Shown here in pieces: positions 1-6,862 of a DNA stretch of 10,873 nt. This DNA is from Thermoprotei archaeon (lineage in GTDB: Archaea > Thermoproteota > Thermoprotei > QMSL01 > B3-G16), in assembly GCA_021158375.1 (NCBI GenBank), contig JAGGUS010000142.1, positions 1-10,873 on the forward strand, written 5' to 3'. A model generated the notes under the pieces. That model made no database searches and was not told the origin of the DNA. It worked only from the letters and a program-made list of their open reading frames with translations. A program made the position numbers and the translations under genes. Numbering within the stretch: the stretch's first letter is position 1; each line of letters starts with the position of its first letter.

Positions 1-1230
1 GATATCGGTACTTCAAAGATAGTTTGTCATCTTGTAGATCTACATAGTGGTAATAGTATTGCCGTCGGATCTCTTGAAAATCCACAGTTAGCATATGGTG
101 AGGATGTGATCTCTAGGATCAAATATTGCATGACCAAACGGAACGGATTAGAGGAATTGCACGATGTAGTTATTGATGCAATAAATTTCCTTATAGAGGA
201 GCTTTGTAAAAAGGCTAAAGTAGATCCTAACAATATATACGAAGCTGTAGTTGTAGGTAATACTGCAATGCATCATATATTTCTAAAGATGCATCCAGAC
301 TATCTGGCATTATCGCCCTACGTTCCTGGTATTCGTCAGTCAGTTAATGTGAAAGCTAGGGATTTAGGACTAAGTATTAATAAAGGAGCAAATGTATATA
401 TTCCGCCAATAATCGCAGGATTTGTTGGAGCTGATGCAGTTGCAGATATAATAGCTACTGGAATGATTGAAAGCAATGACTTAGTATTGCTTATCGACAT
501 TGGAACGAACACCGAAGTATGTTTAGGAAATAAAGATTTAATATGGGCTGCATCATGTGCATCAGGCCCTGCATTTGAAGGCGCACACATACGCTTTGGA
601 ATGAAGGCTATTCCCGGAGCAATAGAGCACGTAAAGATAATTTCTAGATCTGATGACTATGAAGTGGATTATTCTGTAATAGGAAATGTCAGGCCTGTTG
701 GTATTTGTGGTTCTGCTATGATAGACATAATAGCGGAGTTCCTTCGGAATAAAATAATAGATAAAAGTGGACGCCTTAGAACCGATAGTAATCGAATAAG
801 AAGAGAACAAGATGATATTGGGTTCATCATAGCCTATAGTGATGAGACTGAAATAGGGAGAGACATTCTCATAACGCAGAGAGATATCAGACAAATACAG
901 TTAGCCAAGGCAGCCATATCCGCTGCCTGTAAGATATTAATTAAGAAGGCTGGTATCTCTGAAAAAGACATAGATAAGGTTTATATTGCAGGTTCTTTTG
1001 GCAGGCATATTAATGTAGAAAACGCAAAAGCCATAGGCCTCTTACCGAACGTACCCTCTAGTAAAGTTGAGTTTGTAGGAAACACTGCTGTAGCTGGTGC
1101 TCGCTTATTTTTGAAATCTGAAATGGCTAGGAGATACGCTGAGAGGCTAGCTAAAATAGTTAAATACGTCGAACTTACTGTAGAGCCTACATTTCCACAG
1201 GAGTTCTTAAAGGCAACATATTTTCCTTAA
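1..1230 (+). CDS. Corrinoid-protein reductive activator (RACo/RamA-type ASKHA ATPase), 5' truncated
   Basis: The frame is open from base 1, so the gene begins upstream; the ATG at 106 is internal. The visible 409 residues are the C-terminal ASKHA-fold ATPase part of the RACo/RamA family (COG3894, DUF4445). Members use ATP and a low-potential iron-sulfur cluster to reduce inactive cob(II)amide to Co(I) in corrinoid methyltransferase proteins. Seen: a phosphate loop DIGTS at residues 1-5, the family block NPQLAYGEDVISRI near 27-40, VVGNTAMHH near 83-91, a second phosphate motif LIDIGTN around 164-170, ASCASGPAFEGAHIRFGM around 184-201, and the adenosine-side motif AGSFGRHIN from about 330. The N-terminal 2Fe-2S ferredoxin domain expected of the family would lie outside the window, so its presence is unknown. 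The partner corrinoid protein is not visible; a methyltransferase or the CODH/ACS corrinoid protein are options. Its place beside ribosomal genes looks incidental. Confidence 0.9.
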   Translation, partial: DIGTSKIVCHLVDLHSGNSIAVGSLENPQLAYGEDVISRIKYCMTKRNGLEELHDVVIDAINFLIEELCKKAKVDPNNIYEAVVVGNTAMHHIFLKMHPDYLALSPYVPGIRQSVNVKARDLGLSINKGANVYIPPIIAGFVGADAVADIIATGMIESNDLVLLIDIGTNTEVCLGNKDLIWAASCASGPAFEGAHIRFGMKAIPGAIEHVKIISRSDDYEVDYSVIGNVRPVGICGSAMIDIIAEFLRNKIIDKSGRLRTDSNRIRREQDDIGFIIAYSDETEIGRDILITQRDIRQIQLAKAAISAACKILIKKAGISEKDIDKVYIAGSFGRHINVENAKAIGLLPNVPSSKVEFVGNTAVAGARLFLKSEMARRYAERLAKIVKYVELTVEPTFPQEFLKATYFP

Positions 1231-1270
1231 GTTCTCTAATGGACTTCCTCTCAATAATAATCCCTCTTTC

Positions 1271-1750
1271 ATGAGAGAAAACTTAAAGAGGTTAAAAGAG
1301 CTTAATGATTATGGTGATCGTGTGAGTGAGAGTAGTAAAGTAGAGGAGACTTCTGAGGAAATACCTGAATCAGAGATGATACAATGTCCTTGTGGTAGAT
1401 TTATAAAATCTCCCGCTGAGTACAAGTTGCTATACCTTAAGAAGGAACAGAATGAAATAGATATACTTTGTCCTAATGACGCTTGCTACCTTAGAGAACT
1501 AGGTTTCGTTAAGTTTAAAGTAGATGAGGTTCGAAGAAAGTTAATAGTACAATCAGCTTCATTCTATCCTCCATTCGTTACATGGAATGCCGCAAGGCTA
1601 GGTGCAGAGAAGGCACATGAAATACTAAAGCAACATCTTAAGGAAATTGTAACTAAATATATAGATTGGAATAGAGTGAAAGAGGATTACTTCAAGAGAC
1701 TGGAGGAGGCAAAGGCTAAAGCTGCTAAGGAAGAATCATCTTCGAGTTAA
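1271..1750 (+). CDS. Conserved-looking four-cysteine protein, function unknown
   Basis: A 159-residue protein I cannot name. The first 35 residues are hydrophilic and acidic. Then follow C39-P-C41 and C67-x4-C72, with GRFIKSP and LCPNDACYLRELGFVKF around them, a plausible four-cysteine zinc site. After this comes SFYPPFVTWNAARLGAEKA (97-115) and a long charged, probably helical tail ending in a serine run. No signal peptide or membrane segment is seen. It lies 40 nt after the RACo-like gene with no clear TATA box between, so it may be co-transcribed with it. The start is uncertain: ATG 1271 has no Shine-Dalgarno site, while in-frame GTG 1322 and ATG 1376 are alternatives, and GGTGATC at 1313-1319 lies very close before GTG 1322. 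Codon use resembles the neighbours, and the YLRELGF/FVTWNAARLG blocks look like conserved motifs rather than random sequence. Confidence 0.75.
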   Translation: MRENLKRLKELNDYGDRVSESSKVEETSEEIPESEMIQCPCGRFIKSPAEYKLLYLKKEQNEIDILCPNDACYLRELGFVKFKVDEVRRKLIVQSASFYPPFVTWNAARLGAEKAHEILKQHLKEIVTKYIDWNRVKEDYFKRLEEAKAKAAKEESSSS

Positions 1751-1760
1751 GTAAGTTAAG

Positions 1761-1781
1761 TTTATATTAGATTTTTATAAG
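1761..1781 (+). promoter_or_regulatory. Putative archaeal TATA-box region before uL24
   Basis: TTTATATTA (1761-1769) and TTTTTATAA (1772-1780) are two overlapping-range TATA candidates in the 53-nt gap before the uL24 ATG at 1804. With the usual 25-27 nt from the box centre, transcription would start near 1790 or near 1803, giving a very short or absent leader. No good Shine-Dalgarno site lies just before 1804, which fits leaderless or near-leaderless translation. This would be the main promoter of the ribosomal cluster. Inferred from sequence only. Confidence 0.5.
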
Positions 1782-1803
1782 GTTTATTGCCTAGTGGATA
1801 CTC

Positions 1804-2190
1804 ATGTCTCTAACGAAATCTAAGCAACCACGAAAGCAAAGAAAGCGCTTCTTTAACGCCCCACTGCATATTAGGCATAAATTCATGAGTGCTCCTCTAT
1901 CTAAAGAGCTTAGAAAGCAATATGGTACAAGATCATTACCTGTTCGTACCGGAGATACTGTAATGATTATGCGTGGCGATTTTAAAGGCCATGAGGGCCG
2001 TGTAGTCAAAGTAGACCTAAAGAAGATGAGAATACATGTAGAAGGTGTGACAAGGAAGAGATCTGATGGGACGACGGTGTACATACCAATACACCCCTCA
2101 AAAGTCATGATAACAAAGCTTGACCTATCTGATGAAAGGAGAAGAAAGGTTCTTGAGAGGAGGAAGAAAGAGGTGAAGGCTCATGCCTAA
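1804..2190 (+). CDS. rpl24: 50S ribosomal protein uL24 (L24)
   Basis: A 128-residue uL24, an assembly-initiating protein that binds 23S rRNA near the 5' end of the large subunit. The archaeal N-terminal segment [20 protein letters not shown] leads to [24 protein letters not shown], followed by a KOW motif around residues 45-72 ([21 protein letters not shown]) and the typical V.R..SDGT.V..PIHPS.V.I stretch. The length fits archaeal members. It opens the ribosomal run here and overlaps eS4 by 8 nt. Unusually, uS17 and uL14, which normally precede uL24 in archaea, are not upstream; a four-cysteine protein and a RACo-like gene are there instead. The ATG at 1804 matches the family N-terminus. Confidence 0.97.
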   Translation: MSLTKSKQPRKQRKRFFNAPLHIRHKFMSAPLSKELRKQYGTRSLPVRTGDTVMIMRGDFKGHEGRVVKVDLKKMRIHVEGVTRKRSDGTTVYIPIHPSKVMITKLDLSDERRRKVLERRKKEVKAHA

Positions 2191-2950
2191 AAGGGTTATG
2201 GGTAGTTTAAGGCATTTAAAAAGGCATGCCGCGCCTGCATGGTGGCCAATTCCGCGTAAAGAATATACCTGGACTGTTAAGCCTTCTCCAGGCCCACATC
2301 CAATAGATAGATGTATACCTCTTTTGATAATAGTCAGAGATATCTTAAAGTATGCAAAAACTGCTAGAGAGGCAAGGAGATTAATAGCTGAGGGGCATTT
2401 TAAAGTAGATGGTAGAGTTAGAAAAGATTACAAGTTCCCAGTAGGCCTAATGGATGTATTAGAAGTAGTAGATACTGAGGAATATTATCGCATAGTACCA
2501 CATCCTGTCAAATTCTTAACTCTCCATAAAATTGACAAAGAAGAGGCATCCTTCAAATTATGCCGCATAGAGAACAAAACAGTGGTGACCGGAGGCCATA
2601 TACAGCTAAATCTTCATGATGGACGTAATCATCTTGTAAGGGTGAACAATCCCCTTAATCCTGAGGAGGACGTTTATAGGACATATGATGTAGTAAAAAT
2701 TGCCGTTCCTAAGCAGGAAATCCTTGATCATATAAAATGTGAAGAAGGAGTTCTTGCCATTACTATAGGCGGAAAGAACGTAGGTAGAGTCGGAAGGATA
2801 ACGCGTATAGAGCAGTTCTTCAAGAGAAGGGATGCTGTGGTTACCCTTAAAAGCGATAAAGGTAAAGAGTTCAGAACGAACTTAAAGTACGTATTTCCGA
2901 TAGGTCAGGATGAGCCCCTAATATCATTACCGGAGGAGGTATTCTCATGA
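2183..2950 (+). CDS. rps4e: 30S ribosomal protein eS4 (S4e)
   Basis: A 255-residue eS4, found only in archaea and eukaryotes, located on the small-subunit body. Seen: the basic family start [31 protein letters not shown], an S4-type RNA-binding region around 42-100 (including [14 protein letters not shown]), the central eS4 domain with [14 protein letters not shown], and a KOW-like segment near 189-215 ([14 protein letters not shown]). The ATG at 2183 has AGGTGA at 2171-2176 at good spacing and overlaps uL24 by 8 nt. An in-frame ATG at 2198 ([10 protein letters not shown]) lines up with the more usual family start but lacks its own ribosome site. The gene ends in an ATGA overlap with uL5, pointing to coupled translation. 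Confidence 0.97.
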   Translation: MPKRVMGSLRHLKRHAAPAWWPIPRKEYTWTVKPSPGPHPIDRCIPLLIIVRDILKYAKTAREARRLIAEGHFKVDGRVRKDYKFPVGLMDVLEVVDTEEYYRIVPHPVKFLTLHKIDKEEASFKLCRIENKTVVTGGHIQLNLHDGRNHLVRVNNPLNPEEDVYRTYDVVKIAVPKQEILDHIKCEEGVLAITIGGKNVGRVGRITRIEQFFKRRDAVVTLKSDKGKEFRTNLKYVFPIGQDEPLISLPEEVFS

Positions 2951-3522
2951 GTTCAGAGGAAGTTAAGGAGACTGTTACCTCTACTCCATTTAAAGGATAT
3001 TTACCTGAAGGCGAGAAGAACCCAATGAGGAGAATAGTAATAGATAAGGTAGTAGTAAATATGGCTGTAGGTCAGTCTGGAGAAAGACTCGCTAAAGCTG
3101 CTAAAGTACTTGAGGAATTAACAGGGCAGAAACCATGTCCACGCAAGGCAAAACGTACTATAAAGGAGTTCGGTATAAGAAAAGGTGAGAACATCGCTGT
3201 AATAGTGACGCTGAGAGGTAGAAAAGCGTATGAGTTCTTAGATAAGGCTTTTGAAGCTGTTGGTAGAACTCTAAAGGCTTCTTCTATTGATAGATTTGGA
3301 AATTTCTCCTTTGGAATTTCAGAGCACATACAGATACCTGGAACTCGATATGATCCTGAGGTAGGCATATTTGGTATGGATGTATGCGTATCACTAGCTA
3401 GACCTGGCTTCCGAATAATGCGAAGGAAGCGGAAGAGATCGTATGTAGCTCCATGGCATAGGGTATCAAAGGAGGAAGCGATAGAGTTTTTAGAGAGAGT
3501 ATTTAATGTAAAGGTAGTATGA
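2947..3522 (+). CDS. rpl5: 50S ribosomal protein uL5 (L5)
   Basis: A 191-residue uL5. It binds 5S rRNA with uL18 and forms the central protuberance, contacting P-site tRNA. Seen: NPMRRIVIDKVVVNMAVGQSGE, the conserved LEELTGQKPCPRKAKRTIKEFGIRKGE, VTLRGRKAYEFLDKA, the loop with FGNFSFGISEHIQIPGTRYDPEVGIFGMDV, and a C-terminal VSLARPGFRIMRRKRKR. The first 25 or so residues are an extension beyond the conserved core. The ATG at 2947 follows a strong GGAGGAGGT site (2932-2940, 6-nt gap) and overlaps the eS4 stop by 4 nt. uS14 follows after 15 nt. Confidence 0.98.
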   Translation: MSSEEVKETVTSTPFKGYLPEGEKNPMRRIVIDKVVVNMAVGQSGERLAKAAKVLEELTGQKPCPRKAKRTIKEFGIRKGENIAVIVTLRGRKAYEFLDKAFEAVGRTLKASSIDRFGNFSFGISEHIQIPGTRYDPEVGIFGMDVCVSLARPGFRIMRRKRKRSYVAPWHRVSKEEAIEFLERVFNVKVV

Positions 3523-3537
3523 TAAGGTGAGAGAGGT

Positions 3538-3702
3538 ATGGCGAAGCATAGACCCCCAAAGCCTAGGAAATTTGGGAAGGGCGCGCTAAGATGTAGAATC
3601 TGTGGCACTCATGAAGCGATAATAAGGAAGTACGGTTTAAATATATGCCGTAGATGCTTTAGAGAAGTGGCGCCTAAGATAGGATTTAAGAAATATATGT
3701 AG
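3538..3702 (+). CDS. rps14: 30S ribosomal protein uS14, zinc-binding form
   Basis: A 54-residue uS14 of the small zinc-ribbon type, located in the head of the 30S subunit next to uS3 and uS10. Translation from ATG 3538 starts [20 protein letters not shown]. It has CxxC at C19/C22 and C37/C40 (CRICGTHE...ICRRCF), the expected four zinc ligands, and ends GFKKYM before TAG at 3700-3702. Length and motif match archaeal family members. AAGGTGA at 3524-3530 gives a 7-nt spacing to the start. It sits in its standard place between uL5 and uS8, 18 nt before uS8. Confidence 0.97.
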   Translation: MAKHRPPKPRKFGKGALRCRICGTHEAIIRKYGLNICRRCFREVAPKIGFKKYM

Positions 3703-3720
3703 ACTGGAGGTCGAAGTTCG

Positions 3721-4113
3721 ATGTGTATGATGGATGTACTTGCTAACGCTATGGCTACTATAATGAATAATGAAATGAGAGGCCATAAAGAGTGCTTAAT
3801 ATATCCAGCATCAAAACTAGTTGCTCAAGTACTCCGTGTAATGCAGAGACATGGATACATAGGTGAAGTAGAATATATAGACGATAAGCGATCCGGTAAG
3901 TTTAGGGTACAGCTATTAGGTAGAATAAATAAGTGCGGTGTGATAAAGCCTCGCTTTCCAGTTAAATGGAGAGATATAGAGGAGTGGGAGAGAAAAATAC
4001 TCCCTGCTAGGGATGTCGGAATATTAATATTATCCACATCTCGTGGTGTAATGTCTCACTTAGAAGCACGTAAGCTAAGAGTAGGTGGTGTCCTCCTCGC
4101 GTACGTATATTAA
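3721..4113 (+). CDS. rps8: 30S ribosomal protein uS8 (S8)
   Basis: A 130-residue uS8, a central-domain 16S rRNA binder needed early in 30S assembly. Seen: [74 protein letters not shown], and the C-terminal rRNA-binding signature [20 protein letters not shown], ending GGVLLAYVY. The length is exactly that of archaeal uS8. The ATG at 3721 follows GGAGGT (3706-3711) with a 9-nt gap; the ATG at 3727 is a less well spaced alternative. uL6 would normally come next, but only 18 nt separate this gene from eL32, so uL6 is absent here. Confidence 0.98.
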   Translation: MCMMDVLANAMATIMNNEMRGHKECLIYPASKLVAQVLRVMQRHGYIGEVEYIDDKRSGKFRVQLLGRINKCGVIKPRFPVKWRDIEEWERKILPARDVGILILSTSRGVMSHLEARKLRVGGVLLAYVY

Positions 4114-4131
4114 AGATGAGGTGTCTTCAAT

Positions 4132-4572
4132 ATGAGTAACATCTCTAAACCAAAGTTGTCTCATATTGAGAATCGCTTAATGAGGCTCAAACGAATCATT
4201 AAGAGAAAAAAGCCTGAATTCATTAGAATGGATGCATGGAGGTTTAAGAGGTTAGGGGACAAATGGAGGAAACCAAGGGGATTAGATAACAAGATAAGAC
4301 TTGAGAAGAAAGGTTATCCCGCTAAGGTAAAGATAGGGTATAGGACACCAAAATTAGTAAGAGGAAGACACCCAAGCGGTTTTCAAGAAATTATAGTACA
4401 TAATGTTTATGAACTAGCTGGATTAGATCCTCAGAAACATGCAGTTCGCATAGCTGCATCGGTAAGCTTTAAAAAGAGACTTGAGATAGTTAAAGAGGCT
4501 CAACGACTTGGAATACGCGTATTAAATCCGGGAAAGCGTGTCCTTGAAGCATTAGCAGGTGAGAAGCAATGA
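4132..4572 (+). CDS. rpl32e: 50S ribosomal protein eL32 (L32e)
   Basis: A 146-residue eL32, restricted to archaea and eukaryotes, which binds 23S rRNA on the solvent side of the large subunit. Seen: the core KKPEFIRMDAWRFKRLGDKW, RKPRGLDNKIRLEKKGYPAKVKIGYRTPKLVRGRHPSGFQEIIVHN and the C-terminal half ending RLGIRVLNPGKRVLEAL. It has GAGGTG at 4118-4123 with an 8-nt gap. It follows uS8 directly, whereas archaeal clusters usually have uL6 between the two. Its TGA overlaps the eL19 ATG (ATGA), so the two are probably translationally coupled. Confidence 0.97.
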   Translation: MSNISKPKLSHIENRLMRLKRIIKRKKPEFIRMDAWRFKRLGDKWRKPRGLDNKIRLEKKGYPAKVKIGYRTPKLVRGRHPSGFQEIIVHNVYELAGLDPQKHAVRIAASVSFKKRLEIVKEAQRLGIRVLNPGKRVLEALAGEKQ

Positions 4573-5033
4573 CAACCCCTCAGTTAATAACGGTAAAACG
4601 TATGGCAGCTGAGCTATTAGGTGTTGGTATCCACAGAGTATGGATTGATCCAGAAAGATTAGAGGACGTAGAAGATGCCATAACAAGAGAAGATGTACGA
4701 CGCCTAATAAAGGAGGGTGTTATAAAGGCCAAGCCTATAAAGGGAGTAAGCCGTGTTAGAGCAAGACTTAGACATGAACAACGTAAGAAGGGAAGACGAA
4801 GAGGCTATGGTAGACGTAAAGGTGTCAAGTCAGCTAGGCTTGATACTAAGGAGGCTTGGGTTCGTAGAATTCGCGCTATCAGGAAGTTCCTTAAGTACTT
4901 ACGAAAAAGACGAATAATATCACGTAGTACGTATAGGCGCCTCTACATGTTAGCTAAAGGAGGTACGTTTACGAGTGTAAGTCATGTAAAGACATACATA
5001 AGGGAGCATAAGTTAACCAGAAGAATAATATAA
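4569..5033 (+). CDS. rpl19e: 50S ribosomal protein eL19 (L19e)
   Basis: A 154-residue eL19, an archaeal/eukaryal protein with a long basic helix that can bridge to the small subunit. Seen: [53 protein letters not shown], the strongly basic stretch [39 protein letters not shown], and [12 protein letters not shown] near the C-terminus. The length is usual for archaea. The start ATG 4569 overlaps the eL32 stop by 4 nt, with AGGTGA at 4557-4562 six bases ahead. The stop at 5031-5033 is immediately followed by the uL18 ribosome site. Confidence 0.97.
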   Translation: MTTPQLITVKRMAAELLGVGIHRVWIDPERLEDVEDAITREDVRRLIKEGVIKAKPIKGVSRVRARLRHEQRKKGRRRGYGRRKGVKSARLDTKEAWVRRIRAIRKFLKYLRKRRIISRSTYRRLYMLAKGGTFTSVSHVKTYIREHKLTRRII

Positions 5034-5037
5034 GGTG
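5032..5037 (+). promoter_or_regulatory. Shine-Dalgarno site that decides the uL18 start
   Basis: AAGGTG starts within the eL19 stop codon and lies six bases before ATG 5044. Its GTG could be read as a start at 5035, but that would leave no ribosome site and add three residues not usual in uL18. Confidence 0.6.
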
Positions 5038-5043
5038 TCTATT

Positions 5044-5646
5044 ATGGCGCGTGGGCCTCTGTATAAGGTTCCCTTTAGAAGGCGTAGGGAAGGGCTTACT
5101 AACTACTATAAAAGGCGTAAATATCTACTTTCGGGGAAACCTCGATTTGTCGTTAGAAAGACGATAAAACATGTAATAGTCCAAGTAGTTAAGGCTTTAC
5201 CAATAGGCGATCATATATTAATTTCTGCTCATAGTAATGAATTAAGGCATTATGGCTGGCTTGGAGATACTAACAATACTCCCGCAGCGTATTTAGTTGG
5301 CCTTTTAGCAGGTTTAAAGGCATTAAAGAAAGGGATAACCGAAGCAATACCCGATATAGGGTTGCACAGGCCAGTTCCACAGTCAAGAGTATTTGCTGCC
5401 ATAAAAGGAGCAATAGATTCTGGACTTAAGGTGCCATGCAGTCCCGAAGTGTGGCCTGATGATAGTAGAATAAGGGGAGAACATATAGCTAATTATGCTA
5501 AAGAGTTAAAGGCCAAAGATGAGACGTTATTTAAAATGAGGTTCTCCAAGTATCTTGAGAGAGGATTAGATCCACAAGCCTTACCTGAGCATTTCGAGAA
5601 GGTAAAGCATACTATATTAGAAAGCTTTGGTATCAAAAGTAGTTAA
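5044..5646 (+). CDS. rpl18: 50S ribosomal protein uL18 (L18)
   Basis: A uL18 of 200 residues from ATG 5044. It binds 5S rRNA and joins uL5 in the central protuberance. Seen: [112 protein letters not shown] and the archaeal C-terminal extension. A GTG at 5035 is in frame three codons earlier, but it lies inside AAGGTG (5032-5037), which makes a good Shine-Dalgarno site six bases before ATG 5044; the family N-terminus also begins there. It starts right after eL19 and is followed by 66 nt holding a TATA-like box. Confidence 0.96.
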   Translation: MARGPLYKVPFRRRREGLTNYYKRRKYLLSGKPRFVVRKTIKHVIVQVVKALPIGDHILISAHSNELRHYGWLGDTNNTPAAYLVGLLAGLKALKKGITEAIPDIGLHRPVPQSRVFAAIKGAIDSGLKVPCSPEVWPDDSRIRGEHIANYAKELKAKDETLFKMRFSKYLERGLDPQALPEHFEKVKHTILESFGIKSS

Positions 5647-5670
5647 TTTCATTAAAGCTCAATTAAGTTT

Positions 5671-5710
5671 AAATTTATATATACGCCCTATTTTAGTGCT
5701 AGAGGTGATA
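5671..5710 (+). promoter_or_regulatory. Internal promoter and ribosome site ahead of uS5
   Basis: The 66-nt gap between uL18 and uS5 is the largest inside the ribosomal run. It holds AAATTTATATATA (5671-5683), the best TATA-like box in the window, preceded by A-rich sequence that could be a BRE. A start of transcription near 5702-5706 is expected, just before AGAGGTGATA (5701-5710), whose AGGTGA lies 4 nt before ATG 5713. This suggests that uS5, uL30 and uL15 have their own promoter. Prediction from sequence only. Confidence 0.55.
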
Positions 5711-5712
5711 AT

Positions 5713-6356
5713 ATGTCAAGTACAGTAAGTATTGAAGAGTGGATCCCTAAGACTAAGGTAGGAATGCTAGTCAAAGAAGGCAAGATAACATCTATTGATC
5801 AACTATTCGAAATGAACCTCCCAATACGAGAGATAGAAATCGTAGATGCTTTATTGCCTAATTTGAAACATGAGATAGTCAACGTAAATTTAGTTCAAAG
5901 GCAGACGGATAGCCCTTAAAGGGCCCGTAAGCTGGCGAAGTTAGCAGGTTTCAGGTATTAGTAGTAGTAGGAGACGAAAACGGACATGTAGGTATTGGAT
6001 TAGGCAAAGCTAGGCAGATTAGAGTAGCGATCGATAAGGCAATTCAGGAAGCTAAGCTTAACATAATCCCTGTGCGTAGAGGTTGCGGGAGTTGGGAATG
6101 CTCATGTGGTGAACCTCATAGTATACCCTTTAAGGTTGAAGGAAAAGCAGGAAGCGTTCGAGTAACCCTTCTGCCAGCACCTAAAGGAGTGGGACTTGTG
6201 ATAGGCGATTCAGCAAAAGTAGTACTAAGGCTAGCTGGAATAAAGGACATATGGTCTAGAACAAAAGGTGAGACTAGGACTACAGTCAATTTCGTTAAGG
6301 CAGTTTATGAAGCATTAAAGAACACTTATAAGTTTAAGCATCCAAAGGATTGGTAG
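5713..6356 (+). CDS. rps5: 30S ribosomal protein uS5 (S5), interrupted by a 20-nt BHB-type intron
   Basis: uS5 lies in the 30S body near the mRNA entry and the decoding site and supports translational accuracy. The gene is in two parts. Exon 1 (5713-5910) encodes 66 residues: [20 protein letters not shown] ... LVQRQTD. Read on, it would add Ser-Pro and stop at TAA 5917-5919. Exon 2 (5931-6356) continues in another frame with [98 protein letters not shown] and ends HPKDW. Joining GAT 5910 to GCT 5931 gives an uninterrupted 207-residue protein with no missing or extra residue, the usual archaeal length. One frameshift cannot fix it, because the exon 2 frame is closed by TAA at 5928-5930. Exon 2 has no start codon before GTG 6072, too late for the S5 core, so two separate proteins are unlikely. 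A bulge-helix-bulge fold predicts the same 20-nt removal, so I read it as a spliced gene, not a pseudogene. Confidence 0.9.
5911..5930 (+). other. Predicted 20-nt archaeal BHB (tRNA-type) intron in uS5
   Basis: The insert is AGCCCTTAAAGGGCCCGTAA. The RNA can fold as a canonical bulge-helix-bulge spanning 5902-5934. The outer exon-exon helix is CAG 5902-5904 with CTG 5932-5934. The central 4-bp exon-intron helix is ACGG 5905-5908 with CCGT 5925-5928. The 3-nt bulges are ATA 5909-5911 and AAG 5929-5931. The intron stem is GCCCT 5912-5916 with AGGGC 5920-5924, closed by a TAA loop that is also the in-frame stop. The archaeal tRNA-splicing endonuclease cuts between the second and third bulge nucleotides, here after 5910 and after 5930. 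That is exactly the cut needed to restore the uS5 frame (GAT|GCT, Asp-Ala). The element is 55% G+C, above its surroundings, and its ends are not direct repeats. Confidence 0.85.
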
Positions 6357-6367
6357 GTAGGGTCACT

Positions 6368-6850
6368 ATGCCTAAAGAAAACAGAAAGCTCTTAGCAGTC
6401 ATAAGGATAAGGGGTATGGTAGGTGTAAGACCTGAAGTAGAACATACCCTAAAGCTATTAAGGCTAGTGAGGAAATTTCACTGTGTAATAATAGATGACA
6501 GACCATCCTACATTGGGATGCTTAAGCGTGTAAAAGATTGGGTTACTTGGGGAGAGATAGACGCAGAAGGTCTAGCTATATTACTTAGAAGGAGAGGAAG
6601 GCTAACTGGAAATGAGCGACTAACAGACGAACATGTTAAAAAGCTAGGTTATGAGTCAATTGAAGAGTTCGCGAAAGCAGTGATGGAGGGAAAAGCTAAA
6701 TTAAGTGATATCCCAGGATTAAAGCCTGTATTCAGATTAGCTCCTCCAAGCGGTGGATTTAAGGGGAGCATAAAAAAGCCATATGGTGCTGGCGGTGAGC
6801 TCGGTTATAGAGGTAGTGCCATAAATGATTTAATTAGGCGTATGGCATAA
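6368..6850 (+). CDS. rpl30: 50S ribosomal protein uL30 (L30)
   Basis: A uL30 of 160 residues from ATG 6368, the long archaeal/eukaryal (L7-like) form. Seen: [66 protein letters not shown] and the C-terminal [29 protein letters not shown] at 6350 is in frame and would add six residues (MVGRVT), overlapping the uS5 stop, but the family normally begins close to the [10 protein letters not shown] strand, and GTAGGTAGGG at 6353-6362 can serve as the ribosome site for ATG 6368. It lies 11 nt after uS5 and before uL15, the standard order. Confidence 0.96.
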   Translation: MPKENRKLLAVIRIRGMVGVRPEVEHTLKLLRLVRKFHCVIIDDRPSYIGMLKRVKDWVTWGEIDAEGLAILLRRRGRLTGNERLTDEHVKKLGYESIEEFAKAVMEGKAKLSDIPGLKPVFRLAPPSGGFKGSIKKPYGAGGELGYRGSAINDLIRRMA

Positions 6851-6862
6851 GGGGTGGTGGAT

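Noticed and set aside
1231..1270. Promoter between the RACo-like gene and the four-cysteine gene
   Set aside because: The 40-nt gap has AATAATAAT but no good TATA core at the right distance, and no ribosome site for ATG 1271.
3072..3608. 178-residue minus-strand ORF opposite uL5 and uS14
   Set aside because: It is antisense to two unmistakable ribosomal genes, has no ribosome site and no recognisable motif. The other minus-strand ORFs (27-233, 336-590, 562-894, 1791-2108, 3825-4037, 6830-7039, 9208-9432) were rejected for the same reason.
5911..5919. Alternative 9-nt excision using the GCCC/GGGC stem as the central helix
   Set aside because: It has the bulge on the wrong side of the helix for the archaeal endonuclease and stays in the exon 1 frame, which stops at TAG 5959-5961 without giving uS5 sequence.
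5911..5933. Ribosome bypassing (hopping) over the insert, as in T4 gene 60 or yeast mitochondrial byp elements
   Set aside because: A hop needs matching take-off and landing codons. The only repeated triplet, AGC at 5911 and 5930, is 19 nt apart and lands in the wrong frame, and the codon just before 5931 is TAA. Splicing explains the data better, though RNA data would be needed to exclude bypassing.
5713..6356. uS5 as a pseudogene or a simple frameshift
   Set aside because: Both halves are fully conserved with no other damage. A single +1 or -1 shift cannot join them, since the exon 2 frame has TAA at 5928-5930. A 20-nt excision predicted independently by a BHB fold restores every residue.
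6072..6356. Independent 94-residue gene from GTG 6072
   Set aside because: It begins in the middle of uS5 at [10 protein letters not shown]; the conserved frame runs back without a start codon to 5931, so it is the end of uS5 exon 2.
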